From Haliscomenobacter sp. (GTDB lineage Bacteria > Bacteroidota > Bacteroidia > Chitinophagales > Saprospiraceae), in contig JADJPL010000013.1 in the NCBI GenBank assembly GCA_016713275.1, positions 62,001 through 126,000 of the forward strand: 64,000 nucleotides of DNA, given 5' to 3'. This document shows positions 43,269 to 51,174 of this stretch, piece by piece. Position numbers and translations under genes: made by a program. Below the pieces are notes generated by a model, which worked only from the letters and a program-made list of their open reading frames with translations, was not told the origin of the DNA and did no database searches. The stretch's first letter is position 1. Each line of letters begins with the position of its first letter.

Positions 43269-43639
43269 GAAACTCGTGTTTGAGCGACAGCACAAAGCGC
43301 TGGCCTGCAGCGGCGTTGGTTGCCAGGGGGATGTTGTACACGTCGCACAGGCGCATGAGCATGCTCACGTCCACCTCGTGGGGGTGTTTGCCCAGGGGGT
43401 CGCGGAAGAAGATCACCATGTCGATTTTGCCTTCGACCAGGCGGCTGGCGATCTGGGCGTCGCCGCCGAGCGGTCCGCTGTGCATTTTTTCAACCTCCAG
43501 GCGCCTTTTCCAGGTACGACCCCGTGGTGCCGGTGGCAATCAGGTGGATATTGCGCTTGTGAAAAAAATCAATGTGGTCGCGGACGAAGCCGACCATGTC
43601 GACTTTCTTTCCGTCGTGCGCGATGATGGCAATGGTCAT
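43243..43639 (-). CDS. mgsA: Methylglyoxal synthase (frameshifted)
   Basis: From ATG 43639 one frame reads MTIAIIAHDGKKVDMVGF...LIATGTTGSYLEK, then stops. The other frame continues LEVEKMHSGPLGGDAQIASRLVEG and DMVIFFRDPLGKHPHEVDVS...LCDVYNIPLATN. Joined by dropping one base near 43499-43506 they give 131 residues, the normal family length, with the catalytic Asp (GPLGGD) and His (PHEVD) intact. It converts dihydroxyacetone phosphate to methylglyoxal, relieving phosphate stress. Probably an intact gene with a sequencing indel. It overlaps the LOG gene by 26 nt. Confidence 0.75.
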
Positions 43640-43720
43640 AACGGGTTGGTTTGACGCCCAAAATACAGCGGTTTGGGGATTTTTACCCGGAAGCGAGGAA
43701 AATAATCCTCTTAAAGCAGA

Positions 43721-44263
43721 TTACTCCTCAAGGCCTGGTAAGAAAGAGGGCGTCAAAATAAAGGACAGCCAATTGTCCAGATGGATGGGGTGGAAATGGG
43801 CCTCTGGGTAGGTAGCCAGCCACGATTGCGGCGCTTTGGCGTGCTTGTAGTTGAATTTGAATTCGAAGCCGGTGGGTTTGTCCTGGTATTCTTCCACGTA
43901 ATCAATCTCGGCGCCTGTTTGAAGACGCCAGAAAAACTGGTTTGCACGGATTTGACGGTTGTTGAGCAGTTTGGATCGTTCAACAAACAGGAAGTTTTCC
44001 CACAGCCTTCCGCCATCGTCCCGCAGGTGGATTGGGGTGAATTTTTCTATCAGGGCATTGCGGATGCCCAAATCCTGGAAAAAAACTTTATGCCGTTTGG
44101 AGATTTCTTTCCTCAGATTCCGGCTGTAGCCGCCCACCATACGGATTACGAACGCTTTTTCGAGCAAATCCATGTAGCGCTGTACGGTGGCTGTATCCAG
44201 GCTGAGCTGCCTGCCGAGTTCGTTGAAAGAAACTTCGCTTCCGATCTGGAATGCCAGCAGCTG
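43721..44263 (-). pseudogene. 3' fragment of a DUF4143-type AAA ATPase
   Basis: The remaining part reads LLAFQIGSEVSFNELGRQLSLD...VQRYMDLLEKAFVIRMVGGYSRN and, later, TGAEIDYVEEYQDKPTGFEFKF, which matches the C-terminal half of ATPases carrying a DUF4143 domain. The N-terminal AAA domain is absent: an in-frame TAA lies at 44264-44266, and beyond it is a palindromic stretch. It is a truncated remnant, not an expressed gene. Such ATPases are often mobile or toxin-antitoxin-like. Confidence 0.65.
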
Positions 44264-44328
44264 TTATTCGATAAATACGCGCCATTTTATCGAATTCATT
44301 CGATGAATTCGCGCGAATTTATCGAATA
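44264..44328. repeat. Palindromic element with ATTCGATAAAT ends
   Basis: ATTCGATAAAT at 44266-44276 has an inverted copy ATTTATCGAAT at 44317-44327, flanking a further internal palindrome near GAATTCATTCGATGAATTC (44292-44310). It is a short extragenic palindrome directly upstream of the truncated ATPase fragment and may mark the break. Confidence 0.5.
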
Positions 44329-44394
44329 GCAATTTGGACTCCAAAAACAACCTCCTCAAGGCCTCCGCCCGCCCCCTCCAATTTTCTCTTCCCA

Positions 44395-44429
44395 TTGAAC
44401 CATCCCCCGCCGGGATTTGTCTATGTTTG
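44395..44429 (+). promoter_or_regulatory. Candidate promoter of the DUF2911 gene
   Basis: TTG at 44395-44397 and TATGTTTG at 44422-44429 lie on the correct strand with a 24-nt gap, slightly long for the Bacteroidota consensus. The gene starts 34 nt after the -7 element. Confidence 0.4.
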
Positions 44430-44463
44430 CGTAGTTGTTTATCCTTCATCAAATTTTTTACCA

Positions 44464-45312
44464 ATGAAAAATCACGTTTCCAAGCTATTGGCTTTTGCTG
44501 TATTGGCCTTTTTTGCGGTTTCTGCCAAGGCGCAGATCCAGACCCCCTCGCCCAGCCCGACTGCCGAACTTAAGCAGCGCGTTGGCCTGACCGACGTCGC
44601 CATCGTCTACTCGCGCCCCAGCGCCAAAGGGCGCGTCATTTTCTCTGACAATGGCGTGACGCCGTTCGGCAAAGTATGGCGCGTGGGCGCAAACTCCGCT
44701 ACCAAGTTTTCCTTCGGCGACGCAGTGAAACTGGGCGGCCAGGAAGTGAAGAAAGGCGATTGGGCCGTGCTGGCTACCCCCGGCGCAATGGAGTGGAAAA
44801 TCATGCTCTATCCCTACGAGAGCACCAACTGGAGCGCGTATGCAGAGAAAACCCCTGAGGTCAGCTTCATGGTCAAGCCCGAGAAAATCGGAACCAAGGT
44901 GGAATCGTTCACCATCGACATCAACAACCTCCAGAATACCAGCGCCACCATCGACCTGATCTGGGAAAATACCAAAGTGAGCCTCCCCCTCGCCGTAGAC
45001 GTGGACAGCCGCGTGATGGCTAATATCGACCGCGTGATGGCCGGTCCTTCCGCTGGCGACTTGTCGGCCGCCGCTACCTACTACCACGAAAACAAAAAAG
45101 ACCTCAACAAAGCCCTGGAATGGATTAAGAAAGCCAACGAATCCGCTCCGCGCTACTGGACGCTCTACCGCGAAGCCCTCATCCTGGGCGACCTGGGCCG
45201 TAAAGCCGATGCGATCGCCGTTGCTCAAAAATCCCTGGCAGAAGCCGAGAAAAACAAAGACGACGCCTACATCCGCATGAATAAGGAAGCCATCGCCAAA
45301 TGGCAAAAGTAA
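44464..45312 (+). CDS. DUF2911 exported protein
   Basis: The 282-residue protein has a signal peptide (LLAFAVLAFFAVSAKAQ). The DUF2911 pattern follows: VYSRPSAKGRVIFSDN, FGKVWRVGANSATKFSF, and a WAVLATPGAMEWKIMLYP segment. C-terminal TPR-like residues come after. Members are common in Bacteroidota; the function is not established. The stop codon is directly followed by a short-word array. Confidence 0.88.
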   Translation: MKNHVSKLLAFAVLAFFAVSAKAQIQTPSPSPTAELKQRVGLTDVAIVYSRPSAKGRVIFSDNGVTPFGKVWRVGANSATKFSFGDAVKLGGQEVKKGDWAVLATPGAMEWKIMLYPYESTNWSAYAEKTPEVSFMVKPEKIGTKVESFTIDINNLQNTSATIDLIWENTKVSLPLAVDVDSRVMANIDRVMAGPSAGDLSAAATYYHENKKDLNKALEWIKKANESAPRYWTLYREALILGDLGRKADAIAVAQKSLAEAEKNKDDAYIRMNKEAIAKWQK

Positions 45313-45437
45313 TGTATGATGTACGAGGTACGAAGTACGAGGTACGATGAGCATCGTACTTCGTACCTCGTAAATCGTACCTCGTAAATCGTACCTCGTA
45401 AATCGTACTTCGTAAATCGTACTTCGTACTTCGTACA
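45313..45437. repeat. GTACGAG/CTCGTAC inverted short-word array
   Basis: One arm reads GTACGAGGTACGAAG words and the other CTTCGTACCTCGTAAATC words, so the whole stretch can fold on itself. It starts right after the DUF2911 stop (TAA) and ends at the TTG start of the epimerase gene, sitting wholly between two same-strand genes. The vocabulary is not found elsewhere in the window. Confidence 0.85.
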
Positions 45438-46241
45438 TTGAATAAAGAAAAGCGCGTCTGGGTAATTGGGGCAGGCTGGATAGGAATGCCCCTGGTTGGA
45501 AGGCTGATCCGGGAGGGATACCGGGTGGGCGCCACCTCCCGGCAGGAAGACAAGCTGGCCCGGATTGCCGCCCTTGGCGCCACGGCTTGTTTGTTCGATC
45601 TGGAGCAAGATCCTCCGGAGGGCTTGTTTTCAGGGGCACGAACGGTTATTCTAACGATTCCGCCCGACCGGCAAGAGCCTGGCGAAGAAACCTACGCGCG
45701 CAAGATGGGCCGCCTGGCCCGGATGCTGGGGGAGGAGCCCCGGGCAGTCTTCTTAAGTTCCACCAGCGTTTACGGCGCGAATCAAGGGGAGGCAGATGAA
45801 TCGCTAACCCCGTATCCGGATACCATTCAGGGAAAAACGGTGCTGCACGCCGAGCAGGAGCTGCGTTCCGTCCTGGGCAACCGGCTAACCATCCTTCGCC
45901 TGGCGGGGCTCGTCGGGCCAAGCCGCCACCCCGGGCGGTGGCTGGCCGGAAAAACCGGCCTCCCTGGCGGCAACGCGCCAGTCAATCTCGTGCACCAGGA
46001 TGACGTAATCGGCATCCTGCTCCGGGTGCTGGAAAACAACGCCTGGGGTGACATATTCAACGTCTGCGCTGACGAACACCCTTTGAAAAGCGCCTTTTAT
46101 CCCGCCATGGCCCAGGCGATTGGGGCCGTTCCGCCTACCTTTAGGGAAGAACCTCCGCTCCCGTCCGCCAAGGTGGTCGTCAACCAGAAAAGCAAAAACA
46201 TCCTGACCTACACCTATGTAGCACGGATTTCCAATCCGTGA
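45438..46241 (+). CDS. NAD-dependent epimerase/dehydratase-like protein
   Basis: The 267-residue protein starts with a Rossmann-fold NAD(P) site (VWVIGAGWIGMPLVGRL) and has an LSSTSVYG segment typical of SDR-type epimerases. The active-site Tyr pattern is weak. The start codon is TTG at 45438, directly after an array. The last residues (VARISNP) and the stop TGA are encoded by the CACGGATT array that follows. It may act in sugar-nucleotide or carbohydrate metabolism; the substrate is unknown. Confidence 0.75.
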   Translation: MNKEKRVWVIGAGWIGMPLVGRLIREGYRVGATSRQEDKLARIAALGATACLFDLEQDPPEGLFSGARTVILTIPPDRQEPGEETYARKMGRLARMLGEEPRAVFLSSTSVYGANQGEADESLTPYPDTIQGKTVLHAEQELRSVLGNRLTILRLAGLVGPSRHPGRWLAGKTGLPGGNAPVNLVHQDDVIGILLRVLENNAWGDIFNVCADEHPLKSAFYPAMAQAIGAVPPTFREEPPLPSAKVVVNQKSKNILTYTYVARISNP

Positions 46242-46320
46242 GCACGGATTTTCAATCCGTGACCTGTAGCACGGATTTTCAATCCGTGAGTGTTCAGCGG
46301 ATTTCCAATCCGCGATAAGA
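46211..46320. repeat. CACGGATTTCCAATCCGTG palindromic repeats
   Basis: Units such as AGCACGGATTTCCAATCCGTG, each a small perfect palindrome, repeat several times and also occur at 46484-46507, on the other side of a MITE-like element. The first unit encodes the last residues and stop of the epimerase; the last unit contains the stop of the convergent beta-helix lipoprotein gene (TAGCACGGATT on the minus strand). The MITE apparently inserted inside an older array. Confidence 0.85.
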
Positions 46321-46322
46321 TG

Positions 46323-46478
46323 GGGGCTGTCTCAAAAGACCACTCTTTGCCTCCGGCATGGAATTTTATTGTCTTTTTTCAATTTCAATAAAAAATGGCA
46401 AGCCATGTTTTATTGAAATTGAAAAAAGACAATATTTTTTTGCTGCCTTGGGCAAAAACCTCCTTTTGAGACAGCCCA
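46323..46478. mobile_element. MITE-like element with nested 26-bp inverted repeat
   Basis: Its ends match those of the 5292-5381 element (GGGCTGTCTCAAAAG and its inverse, 15 bp perfect at 46324-46338 and 46463-46477). Inside lies a second, perfect 26-bp inverted repeat (46368-46393 and 46408-46433). The whole can fold into a long hairpin. No coding capacity. It splits the CACGGATT palindrome array. Confidence 0.75.
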
Positions 46479-46503
46479 AACGTCCACGGATTGCAAATCC
46501 GTG

Positions 46504-48015
46504 CTACAATTTTTCGAAGCAGCCGATATCGGGCTTTTGAGCGTCGCGGGGGTTGCCGAGGAGGTCGATGTCGATCTTGCGGGGGGAGAGGATGGGCAAG
46601 CCTTTGCCTAGGGCGATGGACAGGGAGTCCAGCTGGTACAGGTCTTTGTTCGGGTCTTCAAACAGCTTGTCGGTATTTTTGCCGTTGATGCAATCGGTGC
46701 AGAAGTCCTCGAAGAAGCGAGCATAGCGGTTGTTTTGCTCCTTGAGGAGTTCTTCGACTTTGACCACGCAATTTTCCAGTTTTACGTTGAACATCCAGGC
46801 CGGCTGCCCCCCGGAAATGTCGTTGAGGCGGAGCTGATCTTTGAGCGAACCAAAGAGGGCACAGTTGCGGAACCGTGCGTTGAGCCGGTATTCGCTGCGC
46901 TGTTTGCAGATCAGCGCGTCGTCGTAGCAAAGAAAGTTGCTGGCGGAGAATGCGGCGGCGTTCACCCCGTAGCTCGCGATGGTGCAATAGGTGAAGAGGT
47001 AGTCGCCTCCGTGGGCCAGAAGCAGGGAATTGGCCTGGTTGTTGTAGATCAGGCAATTCTCGGCGGTGATGTTGCTGCGCACGCCGATCAGCCCACTACT
47101 CGAGGTATTGTAGATCTGCGTGTTGCGGATCTCCAGGGAGGCGGCGGAGTCGGCGTACACCCCGAAATTGCTGTTGCGGATCGTAGCATATTCGATTACG
47201 TTGCCTTTGCTGCCTTTGCCGAGGATGATACCGGTCCATTGCCCCGGGTCGTCCAGGAACGGTTCCTCCAACCGGTCGCCCTGGATAATGACCGGCTTGT
47301 CTTTGGTCCCCAAAACGCGAATCCTGCCATTGGTCAGGGTGTACAAAATGCCGTCGTTGAACACGCCGAAGAATTCATTCCGGGCAATGCCCCCATGCAC
47401 ATAAATCCGCGTGCCGGCGGGGATATTCAGGGTGCAGCTGTCGATAAATACCTCGCCGTAGATCACATAAGGCTTGGGGTCGTTCCAGGAAATTTCGTTG
47501 TTGCGGCAGGTGAGTACAACAGGGACGCCCTTGTTGAAGCGGCTTGGAAAATAATTGGCGTTTTGGCCCCAGGCTTCTACCTTGACTTCCTGGAGGTTGC
47601 CGTTGGTTTCAAAAACGATTTTATCCTCAATGACGAAGGGACTGACGGAAAGCGGCTGGTTGGGGTCGATGGTCACTTCGGCAAACACGTAGATGCTGTC
47701 GTTGGCGCCAATCTCCACGTTTTCGATGTCGTTGCCCGGGTAGCCGTCGGCATTCATCCGGAACTTGATTTTGGAGCTGTTGAGGAAAAAGATCCTGGAA
47801 ACCCGGATAGGCCGGCTGTTGCGGTTATAGACCTTAAACGATCGGGTTGCCGATCCCAACTCGGTGAATACCGTATCAAAACGCAGCGTATCCAGAGAGA
47901 ACTCCAGCTTGGCGTTTGCGTCGGTGATGAAGTCCTCGTCGGGGTCGCAGGAGGAAAAACCAACCAGCAGGGCAGCAGAAAACAGGAAGAGCAGGATCTT
48001 GTTCATGGTGTCCAT
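46504..48015 (-). CDS. Lipoprotein with right-handed beta-helix repeats
   Basis: The product is about 503 residues from ATG 48015 (48006 also possible). It has a lipoprotein signal (LLFLFSAALLVGFSSC), a beta-sandwich N-terminal part and a run of beta-helix-type turns in the middle (YATIRNSNFGVYADSAASLEIRNTQIYNTS...). The last residues (GNPRDAQKPDIGCFEKL) match a choice-of-anchor-like ending common in Bacteroidota. It is probably a cell-surface lipoprotein, with carbohydrate binding or structural use as a guess. Its stop codon lies in the CACGGATT array. Confidence 0.75.
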   Translation of the reverse strand: MDTMNKILLFLFSAALLVGFSSCDPDEDFITDANAKLEFSLDTLRFDTVFTELGSATRSFKVYNRNSRPIRVSRIFFLNSSKIKFRMNADGYPGNDIENVEIGANDSIYVFAEVTIDPNQPLSVSPFVIEDKIVFETNGNLQEVKVEAWGQNANYFPSRFNKGVPVVLTCRNNEISWNDPKPYVIYGEVFIDSCTLNIPAGTRIYVHGGIARNEFFGVFNDGILYTLTNGRIRVLGTKDKPVIIQGDRLEEPFLDDPGQWTGIILGKGSKGNVIEYATIRNSNFGVYADSAASLEIRNTQIYNTSSSGLIGVRSNITAENCLIYNNQANSLLLAHGGDYLFTYCTIASYGVNAAAFSASNFLCYDDALICKQRSEYRLNARFRNCALFGSLKDQLRLNDISGGQPAWMFNVKLENCVVKVEELLKEQNNRYARFFEDFCTDCINGKNTDKLFEDPNKDLYQLDSLSIALGKGLPILSPRKIDIDLLGNPRDAQKPDIGCFEKL

Positions 48016-48504
48016 TCGCATTTCTTTGGGCGTAAAGATAGTCCACCCTACTGGACATTTTTGGGCGAACCGGCGGTAACCCGCAAATTTATTTGGCGGC
48101 AAGATGGAAAACGCCCCGTTGCATTAGAAGCCGGAATTGCGCCTCAAATATGTTTCTTCGGAAAGTAGTGCGGTGAAACGAATTCTCTTACCTTTGTACC
48201 GAAAACAGGCCATTCCATCGCTGGAGAATCGCCTGTTTAAGGGGTGGTTGGGGCTGTTTTTTTGCTTTCAACCGGCAATGAAACTAATTTTGGTTTTTTT
48301 CGTTCTATAGCAAATTGCAGTTGATCCCTGAAACACAACCGAATACGGCCCTGCCCCTGCGAGCCGCCCCAAATGGGGCAACGTGCAACGGGCAGGAAGG
48401 AAATCCGGATTTTTTCTTCACGCCGTGATTTTCTGCCGAAGAAAAACGTTATTGGAAACGTGATTTGGATTAGGTGCTTTTTTGTAAAACCTCATTTTTA
48501 ACAC
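48016..48504. other. Gene-free gap between divergent lipoprotein and GT2 genes
   Basis: The gap holds no gene. A TACCTTTG at 48189-48196 on + resembles a -7 element, without a TTG at the right distance. No repeat array is present here, in contrast to the neighbouring gaps. Confidence 0.4.
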
Positions 48505-50117
48505 ATGTCCGCAATTGGATTTTTGTCCTTAGGGATTTACCTGATTTCCCTTACCTATGTTACGGTGTTTGGGGTAGCCCAGTTTGGGATTTTATACAAC
48601 TACCTTCGCCATTCCCGGCGGAAAAAGGCGCTCGCCCAGGAATCCGGCGCTAAAGCTTCCCGTAAAGTGGCGGTTGCCGCTTTGGTTGGAGCAGAAGGCG
48701 GCGTTCAGTCCCAGCAGCGTTCCGCTTCCGGTTTTTCGTTTGAGGAGGACGGAGAGGATTCCCAAGAGTTCCCCTTTGTTACGGTTCAGCTTCCGCTGTA
48801 CAACGAGCGGTATGTGGTCGAGCGCCTGATCGACAACATCGCCCAGTTTGATTATCCCAAAGACCGCTTTGAGATCCACATCCTGGACGATTCTACCGAC
48901 GAGACCCAGGAACTGGTCCGCAACAAGGTCAACTATTACAAAGCGCTGGGCTTTAACATCGAGCAAATCCGCCGCAAAGTGCGCAAAGGGTACAAGGCCG
49001 GGGCGCTCAAGGATGGGATGGAATTCGCCAAAGGCGAGTTCATGGCGATCTTCGACGCCGATTTCCTTCCCCGCCCGGATTTCCTTCGCCGCACCGTTCC
49101 CCATTTCCAGGACGAGCGCGTCGGCGTGGTCCAAACCCGATGGGAGCACATCAACGAAGATTATTCGCTGCTCACCCGCCTGCAGGCGTTTCAGCTCAAC
49201 GTGCACTTCACCGTAGAACAGGTGGGCCGCATGGAAGGCAACAACTTCCTGCAGTTCAACGGCACCGCGGCTTGTGGCGCCGCCAGGCTATTGAAGACGC
49301 CGGGGGATGGGAAGCCGATACGCTGACCGAAGACCTCGACCTGAGTATCCGCGCGCAGTTGAAAGGCTATAAGATCAAGTTTCTCGAAGATATCGGCGCT
49401 CCGGCGGAGCTTCCCGCCGAGATGAACAGCTACCGCTCCCAGCAATTCCGCTGGATGAAAGGCGGCGCCGAGACCGCCAAGAAAATGCTGCCCACGATCT
49501 GGAATTCCAGCCTTCCGTTTGGAAAGAAACTCCATGCCAGCATGCACCTCATGGCCAGCTCGATCTTTGTGATCGTGTTTATCCTGGGGGTTTCCAGCGT
49601 TCCACTGGTCTATACCATCAACCACCTGTCGCTGAACTACGGCTTCGACAAGGATTCGTTTACCGGCTTCCTGGTGGGGCTGCTGGTGGTGGCTGCGGTG
49701 TTCTATGTGGCGAATATCCAGTCGCCCGTGCGCAAGGAATCCCTGCCCAAAGCGGTTTTCAGGTACATCACCTTGTTTCCGACTTTCCTGGCGCTTTCCA
49801 TGGGTTTGTCGCTGCACAACATGATCGCGGTGATCGAAGGGTGGCGCGGCAAAAAATCCCCTTTCGTTCGCACGCCCAAGTTCAACATCCAGGCCAGCAA
49901 AGACCCCAGCCTGAAAGCCAATAATTATGTTATGCGGGAGCTTAGCTGGACGACCATCCTGGAAGGCTTCCTGACCATGTATTTTGGCGTAGCCGCTATT
50001 TGGGGCGCCTACTGGGGCGAAACAACCTTCCTCGTTTACCACGTTATGCTGACCTTCGGTTACGGAATGGTCTTCCTCCAAACCTGGAAAGACGCCAAAC
50101 CCGCCGCCACCGCATAA
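48505..50117 (+). CDS. Family 2 glycosyltransferase, membrane-bound (frameshifted)
   Basis: The first frame has an N-terminal membrane helix and a GT2 catalytic domain: FVTVQLPLYNERYVVERLI, IHILDDSTDETQE, FDADFLPRPDF, QTRWEHINEDYS. It ends after FNGTAA in noise. The other frame picks up at WRRQAIEDAGGW and continues TLTEDLDLSIRAQLKG, then QQFRWMKGGAET (QxxRW motif) and four C-terminal helices. One extra G at 49268-49270 rejoins them into 537 residues, the form of cellulose-synthase-like processive or membrane glycosyltransferases. It probably makes a surface polysaccharide. I favour a sequencing error. Confidence 0.85.
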
Positions 50118-50156
50118 CCCATTCGGGTGAACCCTGCCAGGAAACCCCTGAATAGG

Positions 50157-50240
50157 GCGTAATGCAAAAGGCAAAAGGCGTAGGGATTTATTTCCTTACG
50201 CCTTTTGCCTTACGCCTCTTTTCTCACGCCCTTTCGCGCC
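50157..50240. repeat. GGCAAAAGGCGTA inverted array between convergent genes
   Basis: GGCAAAAGGCGTA on one side and TACGCCTTTTGCC on the other form a hairpin between the GT2 and rhodanese genes. The rhodanese stop (TAA GGC GCG on the minus strand) opens the array on its side. Confidence 0.75.
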
Positions 50241-50555
50241 TTAAGAAATATTCCGCTGCACGTTTTGCCAGCTTCCCCCGTTGTACGCTTCGATCCCGGA
50301 AGCGCGCAGGATCTGCGCCGCCGTCCCGCTCCGGTTGCCCGAGCGGCAACAAGCCACGATCGGCCGTTTCTGCTTTTTGAGCTCCCCAATTTTACTTCTC
50401 AGCTCGTGCAGGGGGATGTTTTTGGACCCCTTGGCATGTCCCGCCCTGAATTCAGGTACCGTGCGTACGTCCAGAATGATCGCCTTCCGGTTTTTTACCA
50501 AATCCCGAATATCCAACGGCGGACCGAACAGCCGTTCCAGTAGTTTTCTAAACAT
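50241..50555 (-). CDS. Rhodanese-domain protein
   Basis: The 104-residue protein is a single rhodanese domain with DVRTVPEFRAGHAKGSKNIPLHEL and the active-site loop VACCRSGNRSGTAAQIL (catalytic Cys). Rhodaneses transfer sulfane sulfur. From ATG 50555, a short, cytoplasmic, stand-alone unit. No partner gene is evident. Confidence 0.9.
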   Translation of the reverse strand: MFRKLLERLFGPPLDIRDLVKNRKAIILDVRTVPEFRAGHAKGSKNIPLHELRSKIGELKKQKRPIVACCRSGNRSGTAAQILRASGIEAYNGGSWQNVQRNIS

Positions 50556-50601
50556 GGTCAAAAATTTTGTCAAAAATCTGAATTATGCCGGATTCCGTGG
50601 G

Positions 50602-50698
50602 TGATGTGGGTTACACGGTTTACGGTTTACGGTTTACGGTTTACGGTGTACGGTGTACGGTTTACGGTTTACGGTGTACGGTGGACGGTGCAGGATGT
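50602..50698. repeat. ACGGTTTACGGTGTACGG array
   Basis: Words ACGGTTT, ACGGTGT and TACGG repeat for about 95 nt, upstream of the rhodanese gene rather than at a gene end. The following gap to 50890 holds no gene or recognised feature. Confidence 0.8.
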
Positions 50699-50889
50699 GC
50701 GAAGATAAAGTCAATTACGAACTTAAGCGATTCACACGAGCCCCTGTTCTTTGCTTATTCCTACCCCCCATAGGCTATGGCTTGGACTTTCTGCCAAGGG
50801 CACAGGCATGTCCAGACCGAAGCGTCTGGGGGACAGCACAAGGTAGGGGGCCCACTCCCTTTTCATTCCATACCGATCCATTCAAAAGA

Positions 50890-51174
50890 TTTCACTCCTT
50901 CCTACCTCCTCCTCCCTCGCCTTCGTCCCCCGTCCCCCGCCCCCCTCCCCCGTCCCGTCCCCGTCCCCGCTCTCCTCGTCCCCGTCCTCGTCCCTCGTCC
51001 CCGTCCCCGTCCCCCGTCCCCGTCCCCGTCCCCTCGTCCACCGTCCCCGTCCACCGTCCCCCGTCCCTCGTCCACCGTCCCCCGTCCACCGTCCATCGTC
51101 CCCCGTCCACCGTCCACCGTCCATCGTCCACCGTCCACCGTCCCTCGTCCACCGTCCCTCGTCCACCGTCCCTC
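50890..51174. repeat. GACGG-type array at the 3' end of an ABC exporter gene
   Basis: On + the sequence is a run of CCCCGTCC, CCACCGTCC and CCTCGTCC words; on the gene strand it reads GGACGGTGGACGAGGGACGG. The exporter's stop (TGA at 51173-51175) opens it. It is about 285 nt, one of the two longest arrays, and of the same family as those at 5052, 10139 and 23821. Confidence 0.9.

Noticed and set aside
5052..51174. Repeat arrays as CRISPR
   Set aside because: Units are 6-9 nt words in irregular order without constant repeats, unique spacers or cas genes nearby.
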